Source of the DNA: Acidobacteriota bacterium
GTDB taxonomy: Bacteria > Acidobacteriota > Terriglobia > Bryobacterales > Bryobacteraceae
Assembly: GCA_018268935.1 (NCBI GenBank)
Contig: JAFDVS010000067.1
Span: 45,706 to 109,705 of the forward strand
DNA length: 64,000 bases
Direction: 5' to 3'
Part shown: in pieces, positions 1 through 8,396 of the stretch
How the letters are laid out: every line of letters starts with the position of its first letter
Position numbering within the stretch: the stretch's first letter is position 1
Notes under the pieces: model-generated
The model's input: only the letters and a program-made list of their open reading frames with translations
Databases searched by the model: none
What the model was told of the DNA's origin: nothing
Made by a program: the position numbers and the translations under genes

Positions 1-414
1 GTTGCTGGAGGCCGCGGCCTTTGCCGTGGCCAACTCGCCGTCGGGATGCGCCAGTTGATGGCCGGCGGTGGGCGAAAACAAGATCGGCGATGCCACCTTC
101 GCTCCGAATAGAGTGGTGGACAGATCCATGTTTGTAGCATTCACCAGCATGCGCGGGCGGATCACGATGCGATCAAACGCCTCACGATTGCGGCGCAGCG
201 TCCACTCGTTATCCACTCCGCCGGCGATGTAGTCGTAGTTTTCCTTGGGAATGCGGTAGCGGCATAGTGGCTCGAACTCGAAAACGTTGACCATCTGGTC
301 AACGCCAGGCAGATGCTCCGGCTTGTACTCGAGGTCCTTCTGAGCCTGTACAAGTGGGGAAGCGGCGAAAAAGGAAAGCAGTTTGTGGAAGGCCTGGCGG
401 CGGGTGTCGTTCAT
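1..414 (-). CDS. FMN-dependent alpha-hydroxyacid dehydrogenase (lactate dehydrogenase/oxidase family), N-terminal 138 residues
   Basis: This family oxidises L-2-hydroxy acids such as lactate through FMN. The gene runs off the left edge, so only the N-terminus is visible. After a signal-like segment the protein reads YDYIAGGVDNEWTLRRN, then a FDRIVIRPRML stretch and SPILFSPTAG. This is the characteristic start of the FMN TIM barrel (xYxxGGxxxExTxxxN...F....RPRxL...). The N-terminus (MNDTRRQAFHKLLSFFAAS) has a twin arginine and a hydrophobic run ending in VQAQ, so Tat export is likely; this is unusual because characterised family members are cytoplasmic or on the inner membrane. It lies 10 bases downstream of a pentaheme cytochrome, a plausible electron acceptor. 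Active-site residues lie outside the window, so the substrate cannot be assigned. Confidence 0.82.
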   Translation of the reverse strand, partial: MNDTRRQAFHKLLSFFAASPLVQAQKDLEYKPEHLPGVDQMVNVFEFEPLCRYRIPKENYDYIAGGVDNEWTLRRNREAFDRIVIRPRMLVNATNMDLSTTLFGAKVASPILFSPTAGHQLAHPDGELATAKAAASSN

Positions 415-424
415 GGAAAATTCC

Positions 425-916
425 TTAGCGCTGGTCATGGCACAGCTTGCAGTCATTCTTGGCGTTCTTGGCCCGATGGCACTCCATGCAGGACTGCATC
501 CCAAGATCTCGTTCGCGACGCAGCACTGCGCGCTCCGCCACCGGGCCGTGGCAGGTCTCGCAGGAAACGCCTGGCGCCGCGTTGTGTTGCTGGTGGTTGA
601 AAAATACGTAGTCGGGAATGCGATAAACCCGCACCCAGGGAATCTTCTTCCCCTCGGCATGATGCGCCGCTAGTTTTGCAATATGCGGGCTGTCCTTCTT
701 GATCTCGCGATGGCAACTCATGCAAACCGATGTCGCCGGGAAGGTGGCGAAGTCACCAGGATCCGGCATGGGGTGGCATTGCTTGCAGGCCAGACCCACC
801 GTGGCGTGAGTCTTGTGGCTAAAAGGAATGGGTTGTTCCGGGGCGGGACGTTCATATTTCGGTGAAGGAACCTGAGCGAACACAGCGGCCGCCATCAGGA
901 AAAGACAAAAACGCAT
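425..916 (-). CDS. Secreted pentaheme c-type cytochrome (cytochrome c3/c7-like)
   Basis: A 163-residue protein with a short signal peptide (MRFCLFLMAAAVFAQ) and five CXXCH heme-attachment motifs (CKQCH, CMSCH, CETCH, CMECH, CKLCH), several preceded by isolated His residues (SHKTH, NHQQH) that could be distal ligands. It should act in the periplasm as an electron carrier. It starts 12 bases after the SpoIIE phosphatase stop and ends 10 bases before the hydroxyacid dehydrogenase, so co-transcription is likely. A role as acceptor for that dehydrogenase is inference. The heme motifs are certain; assignment to a particular cytochrome subfamily is not. Confidence 0.88.
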   Translation of the reverse strand: MRFCLFLMAAAVFAQVPSPKYERPAPEQPIPFSHKTHATVGLACKQCHPMPDPGDFATFPATSVCMSCHREIKKDSPHIAKLAAHHAEGKKIPWVRVYRIPDYVFFNHQQHNAAPGVSCETCHGPVAERAVLRRERDLGMQSCMECHRAKNAKNDCKLCHDQR

Positions 917-928
917 CGCTCGCCTATT

Positions 929-3484
929 CTACTGCACCTTCAGGGCAATCATGGTCATATCGTCGTTCTGCGGCGCGCCCGCGGTGAAACGGTCCACGGC
1001 GCGGAGCATAGCCGGCAGAATCGCCTCCGGATGCAGCGCCCGGCATTGCAGCGCCGTTGCGAGCACGCGCTCCTCTCCGAACTCCTCCCGCTGATGATCC
1101 ATCGCCTCAGTAAACCCGTCGGTGTAGAGGAAGAGCGCGTCGCCCGAGTGCAACTGTGCCTGTGCCTCACGGAAAACCGCGCGTTTTGTCCAGCCCACCG
1201 CCACGCCCGTGGACTTCAGCAGTTCGTGGCTGCCATCGGCCCGAATCAGAAACGGCGGATTGTGCCCTGCATTCACATAACGAAGCAATTTTGTTTTGGG
1301 ATTGAACTGGGCGTAGAAGAGAGTGGCGAAATGCCCCTTCGCACTCGACTCGTCCACAAGCAGGTTGACATTGGCGATGAGAGCCGAAAGGTCAGGGTTC
1401 TGCACCATCGCCTGGCCGCGAACGGAGGTTTGCAGCACCGCCATGAGAATCGCTGCCGGGATGCCTTTCCCACTGACATCGCCGATCGCAAGACACAGTC
1501 GGCCTTCGGGAAGCGCCATGTAATCGTAGTAATCGCCTCCCACGCTGAGGGCCGGACGACACACACCGGCGTACTCCAGACCTTCGATCTCCGGCCGCTT
1601 CTGCGGAAACAACCGGTGTTGCACCTCTCGTGCTATCTCCAGTTCGCGATTGAGCCGTTCGCGCTGCGCGGCCTCGGCAGCCACTTCCGTCGTGAGCCGG
1701 CTATTCTCCAGAGCCAGACCGGTCTGCGCGGCTACGCTTCGAAGCAAGCTCAGATCGGTGCGGCTGTACGGTTCATCGGATAGCTTCGGGCTGAGCGCGA
1801 CGAACCCCGCCAGTTCGTCACGCCACTCCAGTGGCAGCAGCACCTGTGCATCGAGTGTGGCCAGCCGGTCTCGATCCGGATGCGATTCCAGGTCGCGATT
1901 CACCCAGGACTGCGGATCGTCGAAATACAGTGTCTGCGGCGCTTTTACCAGCCGGAGGCGGCTTGCAACCGGATCGTCGGGTGCGAACGTTGCCGTCGGT
2001 TCTTCTCCATAGCCGAGCGCGAAAGCCGGCACGTAGGAATTGCCATCGCGCAGCAGGAACGCGATGCGCGGCACATGGAGAGACTCCGAGATGCGCCTGC
2101 ACACCGTTTCCAGCAGCCGATCCCGGTCGAGGATGGTGCGCACCTCATCGCTCAACTCACCCAGTAGTTGTTCACTGTCATAAGCCTGCCTAAAGAAACG
2201 GCGGTCCACCCATGCCATCCACCGTTGCGCCAGAATCTGAAGCATTGCCGCAAACAAAAACGCGCCCGATACCAGGATCAGCTTCTGTGGCGTGTTGGTG
2301 CGGTGTTCGGCGACGGAGAAGGCATACAGGAATGCCCCCATCGTGACCAGCGCCTGCAGCACGCGCACTCCGCGCTGCGCCAACGCGTATTGCAGCCCGG
2401 TGCGCAACACCATGCGCAAGTCGAGTGCGCGGTGCACGATCACAACGTAGGCCAATGTGATCGGGAACAGTGCCATCGCGCCAATGATGGCCACGGCCAG
2501 CAGGGGCGGCAGTCCGTACGTAAGCGATCTTTTCAGCACTATGGCGCGAATCATCGCCAGACAAGCCGGCGTGAAGGCGATGGTGGAACCGCTGATCAGG
2601 AGCGTCAGTTTGCGCTTTGTATCGGGAGACTTTGTCATGCGCCAGTGACGCCAGATGGAGGCGAAGTACCACGAGACGGAAAGAAAAGCCATCAGATTCG
2701 CCGGCCCTTGCAGGAATCCCACAAAAGGCAGCATCGCCTGAAACAGTGCCCTGTTCTCCCGTATTGCGTATTGAAGGATCGCTGTGAGAATGCCCAGCAC
2801 ACCTACCATCGTTGCCAGCGTGTACATGATCCGCTTCAGCCATTGCGGCCAGGGGTACGTCTCTGGAAAATGCATGCCCAGAAGCAGCATGCACATCGAC
2901 CACGTGGCCGGCGCCGTCAGGTGCAACGCGTAGTTCAGGAAACGCCAGCCGTCGGTGTATGGAATGAAGATGAAGCGGAACAGGTGGGGAAACGCATTGA
3001 GCAGCGCCAGGAGAATCCAGGCGCGCAGGTCGAGTGGGCGCAGGAACGCGACCAGGAATCCAAGGCCAATACAGAGAACCAGGCAGAAGTACTGAAAAAA
3101 TAGCGTAAGCCGCGCGTCGCCCTGACGATTGCGAAGATCGAGGGTCAATGCCACCGTGCGTGGACCAGCGGGCGAATCCACTTCCAACACCATAGTGTCA
3201 CCCGCCTTGGCGCTGGCCATCGCGCGATCCAGTGTGTCGTGGCCTGTCACAGGTTGGCCGTTGAGGCGCAGCAGCCGATCGCCGCTGCGAATGCCGGCTC
3301 TCTCCGCGGATGCACGGACGTCGCCCACTAACGGTGGCTCCGCCAGGTCGAAGGGGTAGGCGGCAGGGCGGTTCGGCGGGAGTTCCGCATGAACTCGGGA
3401 TACGTAGATCGTAAACTCCGTTACCACCAGCAACAGGAGAAAGCCGATGACGACGCGTACCACCAGCGGTTTGCCACGGATCAT
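929..3484 (-). CDS. Membrane PDZ-multi-TM-GAF-SpoIIE PP2C-type phosphatase (RsbU-like), copy B
   Basis: An 851-residue regulator. An N-terminal membrane helix (about 8-28) is followed by a PDZ domain (about 50-115, with the RSGDRLLRLNGQPV carboxylate-loop region), then six or seven membrane helices (about 130-410), a GAF domain (about 440-595) and a SpoIIE serine phosphatase domain (about 625-850). Phosphatase metal sites are visible: GGDYYDY, IGDVSGKG, NAGHNPP, LYTDGFTEA and QNDDMT. Family members dephosphorylate anti-anti-sigma proteins, but no STAS protein or anti-sigma kinase is nearby. It overlaps the upstream paralogue by 4 bases (ATGA), so the two are translationally coupled. The pair is a tandem duplication: the stretch FPITLAYVVIVHRALD recurs almost unchanged in copy A. 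Confidence 0.9.
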   Translation of the reverse strand: MIRGKPLVVRVVIGFLLLLVVTEFTIYVSRVHAELPPNRPAAYPFDLAEPPLVGDVRASAERAGIRSGDRLLRLNGQPVTGHDTLDRAMASAKAGDTMVLEVDSPAGPRTVALTLDLRNRQGDARLTLFFQYFCLVLCIGLGFLVAFLRPLDLRAWILLALLNAFPHLFRFIFIPYTDGWRFLNYALHLTAPATWSMCMLLLGMHFPETYPWPQWLKRIMYTLATMVGVLGILTAILQYAIRENRALFQAMLPFVGFLQGPANLMAFLSVSWYFASIWRHWRMTKSPDTKRKLTLLISGSTIAFTPACLAMIRAIVLKRSLTYGLPPLLAVAIIGAMALFPITLAYVVIVHRALDLRMVLRTGLQYALAQRGVRVLQALVTMGAFLYAFSVAEHRTNTPQKLILVSGAFLFAAMLQILAQRWMAWVDRRFFRQAYDSEQLLGELSDEVRTILDRDRLLETVCRRISESLHVPRIAFLLRDGNSYVPAFALGYGEEPTATFAPDDPVASRLRLVKAPQTLYFDDPQSWVNRDLESHPDRDRLATLDAQVLLPLEWRDELAGFVALSPKLSDEPYSRTDLSLLRSVAAQTGLALENSRLTTEVAAEAAQRERLNRELEIAREVQHRLFPQKRPEIEGLEYAGVCRPALSVGGDYYDYMALPEGRLCLAIGDVSGKGIPAAILMAVLQTSVRGQAMVQNPDLSALIANVNLLVDESSAKGHFATLFYAQFNPKTKLLRYVNAGHNPPFLIRADGSHELLKSTGVAVGWTKRAVFREAQAQLHSGDALFLYTDGFTEAMDHQREEFGEERVLATALQCRALHPEAILPAMLRAVDRFTAGAPQNDDMTMIALKVQ

Positions 3485-6048
3485 ATTTCGTTCACTTTGA
3501 ACACCACGGCGGTCATATCGTCGTGCTGCGGCGCACCGGCGGAGAACTGCTCCACGGTGGTGACAATGTGCTGCAGAATCGCTTCCGGCGCCAGTGTTCG
3601 TGCTTCGCTCAAAGCATCCTGCAGACGAACTTCGCCGAATTCTTCGTTCTGTGGGTTCATGGCTTCTGTGATGCCGTCGGTGAAAGCCAGCAGTATGTCG
3701 CCGGCCTGCAATGTCGTTTCCGCGTGCCGGTAGGTGCTACGCATGGATAGACCAACGCCCGGGCCGGTTGGATTCAATGCCAGCGTCCCGCCGCTGCTTC
3801 GCAAGAGAATCGGTGGATTGTGGCCGCAGTTGGCGTACAGCAGCCTGCGCGACGCCGGTTCGAAGATGGCGTAGAACAATGTGGCAAAGTGGCTCCGCGG
3901 CGACATGTCGTAAAGAAGTTGATTGACGTTGGCGGAGAACACCGCAAGGTCAATGATGCCGTTCAGCGCCTGGCCGCGGACAGAGGCTTGCAGCGCGGAC
4001 ATCAGAAGTGCGGCGGGCATGCCTTTCCCGCTCACGTCTCCCACGGCGAAGGCAAACAGACCCTCCTTCAGTTCCAGAAAATCGTAGTAATCCCCGCCGA
4101 CGCTTTGTGCGGGGATACAGCCGCCCGCATACGTAACACCCTGGACGCTCGGGAATTTTTGTGGAAACAGCCTCCGCTGCACATCCCTGGCGATCGCCAT
4201 CTCTTTGTTCAACTGCTCCCGCTCGGCCATCTCTCTGGCCATCGCCTCCGTCAGTTTGCTGTTCTCGATTGCCAGCCCGGTCTGTACGGCCACCGATTTG
4301 AGCAGCCGCATGTCCGACGGACTGTACGGCTCTTCGGAGAGCTTCGGCCCAAGGCTGAGAAAACCGAGCATCCCTGCCTTCGCGGACAACGGGAGCAGCA
4401 AGCGCGGGGCAAGGCGAAGCAACGAATCGCGCTCGTAGCCATCCTGCCAATCGTGGTGGACCCACGAATCAGGATCGTCCACATACACTGAAACAGGCTG
4501 TTGCAGCCGCGCAACCAGCGGCGAATTCTCCGCAAACGAAGCATCGGGCGTATCGCCAAACCCCATCGCGTATGCGGGCCGGAACATCCCATCACTTCGT
4601 AGCAGCACGGCGATCTGTGGCACATGCAGGCATTCGGAGATTCGCTGCCCCACGGTTTCAAGCAGGGAACTCGTCTCGGGAATGGATCGCACCTCTTCGC
4701 TCAACTCGGATAGGATCTGCTCCGCGTTATAGGCTTCGCGGAAGAAGCGCCGGTCCACCCATTCGCGCAGGCGTTTCGATAGCGGCATGAGCGCTACTAC
4801 CACGACAATAGCCGGCAGGATCTGGACAAATCTCTCCGTGGGAGTCTCGCTTGGATCCACGGCAAGCACGGCGTAGGCGATTGCCGCGCTGAGGACAAGG
4901 AACTCGATGACGACAAGCCCTCGGCGGGCCAGAGCATATTGCAGTCCCGTCCGCAACACGACGCGTACATCCATCGCCCGGTGCACTACTACGATGTAGG
5001 CCAGCGTAATGGGGAAGATGGCGTGCATCAGAAGCGCCACAATGTTGAACCCGCCGGGCCCATCGCCGAACATCTCGGAGCCCGTGAAAATACTTCGCAG
5101 CACCAGGATGAATGTCGGTGTCATGCTGAGGTGCGAACCCACATTCAACAGCCCGGCACGTCGTTTCGCATCCGGTGTGCGGGCGATTCCCCACTGTACT
5201 CCAAGCGTGGCAAAGTAGATGCCGATCGCCACCATCGGAAGAAAATCTATGGTGTGGAAGAGTTGGGCGATAGGCCCAATCGATGCGGCTACGTCGAAGC
5301 TTTCCATTCGAGCGGCTTCGAACGCCAGGTCTACGGCTGCTTGAAGCACCAGTGGGAAACCAACCAGCCAGGCCAAAGTATTGATCCAGCGCCAGTGCCA
5401 GAGTTTTTCCGGGAAGTGCAGTGCCAGCATGAGAAGCCAGAACGGCCAGGACCGTCCCATGAATACACGAATCAGCAGGCCAACAGGCCGGTCGACGTCA
5501 GACCATTCGTGAATATCCACCTGTCGCGAGAAGATCGACGTGAAGCTCACCATCACGGCCAGCAGAATCCAGGCGCGTCCATCATGCGGGCGAACGAACA
5601 CCACCCAGAAACCAAGGGCGAAGGAAAAGGCCGGCATGATGAAGTGGAGGAATAGGCCGACCCAGGGATTGCGCATTCCCGGTGGCGCACGCAGCAAAAT
5701 GGTTGCTGTTCTTTCCGGGCCTCCGCCACCCGGCTGAAAGGTGACCCTGACGGAATCTCCGGCTTTCGCATGCGCCATCGCTACGCCCAGTACGCGCATT
5801 CCCGTGAAGGGAACCCCGTTGATGGCGATGACGCGGTCCCCTTCCGCCAACCCAGCCTCGCGTGACTCCGGAGGCAGAAAGGCTACTACAGGCGCTGTGC
5901 GCTGCAGGAAGAACGGGCTCCTTGCGCTTTGCGAGCGCTGAAACACCTTCGAGTAGCTTTCGCGAAAAAAGCGGTACTGATAGATGCAGGCGACGATCGC
6001 GAGGATCGACACAATGACCCGAAGCTGTTTATCGGACAGGCGTGCCAT
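3481..6048 (-). CDS. Membrane PDZ-multi-TM-GAF-SpoIIE PP2C-type phosphatase (RsbU-like), copy A
   Basis: An 855-residue paralogue of the next gene with the same order: one TM, PDZ (KAGDSVRVTF region), a multi-TM block, GAF and SpoIIE phosphatase. Catalytic motifs are intact: GGDYYDF, VGDVSGKG, NCGHNPP, AFTDGITEA and QHDDMT. I chose ATG 6048 (MARLSDKQLR) over an upstream in-frame ATG at 6141, because 6048 sits just inside the end of the preceding gene (20-base overlap) and begins directly at the first hydrophobic helix. The PDZ domain probably faces the periplasm, the GAF/phosphatase the cytoplasm. It may report envelope state to a partner-switching cascade; that role is inferred from domains only. 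Confidence 0.88.
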   Translation of the reverse strand: MARLSDKQLRVIVSILAIVACIYQYRFFRESYSKVFQRSQSARSPFFLQRTAPVVAFLPPESREAGLAEGDRVIAINGVPFTGMRVLGVAMAHAKAGDSVRVTFQPGGGGPERTATILLRAPPGMRNPWVGLFLHFIMPAFSFALGFWVVFVRPHDGRAWILLAVMVSFTSIFSRQVDIHEWSDVDRPVGLLIRVFMGRSWPFWLLMLALHFPEKLWHWRWINTLAWLVGFPLVLQAAVDLAFEAARMESFDVAASIGPIAQLFHTIDFLPMVAIGIYFATLGVQWGIARTPDAKRRAGLLNVGSHLSMTPTFILVLRSIFTGSEMFGDGPGGFNIVALLMHAIFPITLAYIVVVHRAMDVRVVLRTGLQYALARRGLVVIEFLVLSAAIAYAVLAVDPSETPTERFVQILPAIVVVVALMPLSKRLREWVDRRFFREAYNAEQILSELSEEVRSIPETSSLLETVGQRISECLHVPQIAVLLRSDGMFRPAYAMGFGDTPDASFAENSPLVARLQQPVSVYVDDPDSWVHHDWQDGYERDSLLRLAPRLLLPLSAKAGMLGFLSLGPKLSEEPYSPSDMRLLKSVAVQTGLAIENSKLTEAMAREMAEREQLNKEMAIARDVQRRLFPQKFPSVQGVTYAGGCIPAQSVGGDYYDFLELKEGLFAFAVGDVSGKGMPAALLMSALQASVRGQALNGIIDLAVFSANVNQLLYDMSPRSHFATLFYAIFEPASRRLLYANCGHNPPILLRSSGGTLALNPTGPGVGLSMRSTYRHAETTLQAGDILLAFTDGITEAMNPQNEEFGEVRLQDALSEARTLAPEAILQHIVTTVEQFSAGAPQHDDMTAVVFKVNEI

Positions 6049-6532
6049 ACGGTACGAGGGTCTGGATACGCTCGGCAGTGTCGACACGGGCGATCTTCCA
6101 ACTATTGCCTCTTTTTTCCAGATACATCCATTGAACCTCATTGCGATCCTGAAAGACGTACTCCACCTTCACCTTCACCTCGCGGTCCGTGAGCGTCTGC
6201 GGTTCCTGCAGCGCGATGCCCTTGATGGGGGCATTGGAATCTTTCAAGTATTGGGAGAAGCCCGTTTCCGTGGATTCGGCGACGGCTTTGCGCAGCGATT
6301 GTTCCATCTGGCCGGTGTGTGCGTTCAGGTAGTCATTCACCTTCCCCTCGCGCGCTGCGTCGAGTGCGGCGTAGATGACGTCTTGCGGAGTGGGATCAGT
6401 CTTCGGTGTGGCTCGCACGCTCAGTTGCGAGACGTTTAAGAACCCCAGCGCGCCCTGCTTCCAGCCGATGAATCCGACCGCGCCACCCAGGATCAGCACG
6501 GTGAGGATCTGCGCTTTTCGCTCCTTGGTCAC
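6029..6532 (-). CDS. Small membrane-anchored protein of the SPFH operon, function unknown
   Basis: A 167-residue protein with one N-terminal membrane helix (about 9-28, ILTVLILGGAVGFIGW) and a soluble domain of mixed alpha/beta character that ends in a YLEKRGNSWKIARVDT strand pair. This resembles the NTF2/DUF4878-type fold of accessory proteins. I cannot assign a function. It overlaps the HflK gene upstream by 4 bases and the phosphatase downstream by 20 bases, so it is translated within the same unit, and it may bridge the SPFH membrane complex to the phosphatases. That bridging role is speculation from position. Confidence 0.75.
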   Translation of the reverse strand: MTKERKAQILTVLILGGAVGFIGWKQGALGFLNVSQLSVRATPKTDPTPQDVIYAALDAAREGKVNDYLNAHTGQMEQSLRKAVAESTETGFSQYLKDSNAPIKGIALQEPQTLTDREVKVKVEYVFQDRNEVQWMYLEKRGNSWKIARVDTAERIQTLVPYGTPVR

Positions 6533-7506
6533 TTGCGCTCTCCGGGTGTATCGGCGCCCTTGCGAATGATCGTCAGATCGAGATTGCCGTTCTTGTCGAC
6601 GATGAGCTTACGGATACGCGGCAGCACCTGCTCCATGGTCTCCATATAGATCCGGCGGCCGTTCACCTCGCTTGCCTTGGCGTATTCAGCCGCCACCTGC
6701 GTAAACCGCGACGCATCGCCTTGCGCTTCGTTGATCTTGCGCTGCTTGTAAGCGGCGGCCGATTCCAGCATCTGTTGTGCCTGCCCGCGTGCTTTCGGAA
6801 TCACGTCATTGGCGTAGCCCTGCGATTCATTGACGATCCGCGACGAATCGGCGCGAGCGCTGGCGACGTCGCGGAACGCATCGGCTGCTTCCGGCGGCGG
6901 AGACGCCGATTCGATATTGATGCTCGCAAGCAGAACGCCGGCACGGTAGTCGTTGATCAGCTTCTGCGCCGCCGCGCGTACTTCTTCCTGAATCGCTGCC
7001 TTCTCCGTGGTGAGCACCGCATCCACGCTATGCGCGGCGATACGCCGCGCCAATTCGGACTCCACAGACACTGCAACAAGCCGCGACACATCCTCGGCAC
7101 GGAAGAGATAATCAGCCGGCACACCGACAGAGTATTGAACAACTACACGCATGTGAAGTATGTTTTGGTCGCCACTGAGAAACTGCGACAGCAGTGGTTG
7201 CGCGCGGCCAACCACGGTGTCGGAGATGGCGCCTCCAATTACCAGCCGTTGCAGTTGTTGCACCTTCAGCTTGGTCACTCGGTCGAGCGGCCAGGGCAGG
7301 CTGACATGGATGCCCGGAGTGACTCGCGGCTCCACCACCGCTCCCAACCGCGTGACAACGGCTTGTTGATCGGCGGGCACGATATACACAGCGGTAAGGA
7401 TCCACAATGCCAGAGCGCCATACAAGAGGCGCATCCGCAGGGGCATCGCTTGCGGTCCGGCCGGAGGTGGCAGCGAGTTCACCGGCTCTACGTCCAGCAA
7501 CTTCAT
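6529..7506 (-). CDS. hflK: HflK-like SPFH/band 7 membrane protein
   Basis: A 325-residue SPFH-family protein: one membrane helix (about 28-46), then a band-7 domain starting at VPADQQAVVTRLGAVVEPRV with GIHVSLPWPLDRV, followed by a coiled coil (ARGQAQQMLESAAAYKQRKINE) and a C-terminal VLPRIRKLIVD segment typical of HflK. HflK and HflC form a large periplasm-facing cage around the FtsH protease and modulate its activity. It overlaps hflC by 4 bases. It is the second HflK-type domain in this operon; the first is fused to the P-type ATPase. Family assignment is strong, but a link to FtsH in this organism is inferred. Confidence 0.88.
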   Translation of the reverse strand: MKLLDVEPVNSLPPPAGPQAMPLRMRLLYGALALWILTAVYIVPADQQAVVTRLGAVVEPRVTPGIHVSLPWPLDRVTKLKVQQLQRLVIGGAISDTVVGRAQPLLSQFLSGDQNILHMRVVVQYSVGVPADYLFRAEDVSRLVAVSVESELARRIAAHSVDAVLTTEKAAIQEEVRAAAQKLINDYRAGVLLASINIESASPPPEAADAFRDVASARADSSRIVNESQGYANDVIPKARGQAQQMLESAAAYKQRKINEAQGDASRFTQVAAEYAKASEVNGRRIYMETMEQVLPRIRKLIVDKNGNLDLTIIRKGADTPGERK

Positions 7507-8396
7507 TGCGCGTTTTCCCCTCGCATCAGCACCTTCAATAACTCGGAATCGGAACTGAGAATCGCTGTGGTCTTGTCATCCAGCACCTTCTTGTACGCCT
7601 CCAGCGTTCGTAGCAATTTGTAAAAACGCGGATTGCGCGAATAGGCCTGGCTGTAGACGCGCGTGGATTCGGCGTCGCCTTCGCCGCGCAGTTTCTCTGC
7701 GTCCTTATACGCAAGCGAGAGGATCTCTTCCTTCTGGCGATCGGCATCGGCGCGAATGCGCAATGCCTGTTCCTCGCCCTCGGCGCGGTATTGCCTGGCG
7801 ATCCGCTCCCGCTCGGCGCGCATGCGGGCATACACGCTCTGCTTATTCTGATCAGGAAGATTGATGCGTTTGATCCGCACGTCCACCACTTGCAGCCCGT
7901 ATTGCGCCAGTGCTTTCTTGTCCGTATCCGTCGCCAGTTGATCGAAGATGGCCTTCGATTGAACAGCCTGCGCATTGGTGGAAATCAGTGAGTCCAGATC
8001 GTGGTTGCCCAGCGACGCCGAAAGCCCGGACCATACGATGTCGTGCAGCCGCATTTCCGCCGCAATCGGATCGCCGACGGTTTCCACGAACTTCTGTGGG
8101 TCCTGAATGCGCCAGGCGACATAGCTCTCGATGACCAGATTCTTCTTGTCGCGGGTGAGAAACTCGCTTGGTCGCGGATTGTATACCCGCAGCCGCTTGT
8201 CAAAGTAGTTTGCCGATTGAAAAAACCACTTCATGTGCAGGCCCGCATCGCTGACGGTATAGAGCGGGCGTCCGAACTGGGTAATCAGCACGAACTCGGT
8301 TTCACGAACAGAAAAGAAGGTCAGCCACAGAAACACAACAGCCGCGATGCCGGCGAGGATGGGTCTATGATTGCGAATTCGATCGATGAGTTGCAT
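7503..8396 (-). CDS. hflC: HflC-like SPFH/band 7 membrane protein
   Basis: A 297-residue HflC-type protein: membrane helix about 14-30, SPFH domain (VRETEFVLITQFGRPLYTV, GLHMKWFF), then the conserved HflC sequence VVDVRIKRINLPDQ and a coiled coil (ARQYRAEGEEQALRIRADAD) ending in LRTLEAYKKVL. The length matches the family. Its ATG shares one base with the stop of the upstream ATPase-SPFH fusion (TAATG), and its 3' end overlaps hflK by 4 bases, so all three SPFH genes are translationally coupled. It should assemble with one or both HflK partners in the inner membrane. Confidence 0.9.
   Translation of the reverse strand: MQLIDRIRNHRPILAGIAAVVFLWLTFFSVRETEFVLITQFGRPLYTVSDAGLHMKWFFQSANYFDKRLRVYNPRPSEFLTRDKKNLVIESYVAWRIQDPQKFVETVGDPIAAEMRLHDIVWSGLSASLGNHDLDSLISTNAQAVQSKAIFDQLATDTDKKALAQYGLQVVDVRIKRINLPDQNKQSVYARMRAERERIARQYRAEGEEQALRIRADADRQKEEILSLAYKDAEKLRGEGDAESTRVYSQAYSRNPRFYKLLRTLEAYKKVLDDKTTAILSSDSELLKVLMRGENAQ

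Noticed and set aside
926..931. TAGAAT 9 bases before the cytochrome ATG as another leaderless promoter
   Set aside because: It contains the stop codon of the upstream gene and AGGCGAG lies between, so the match is not independent evidence.
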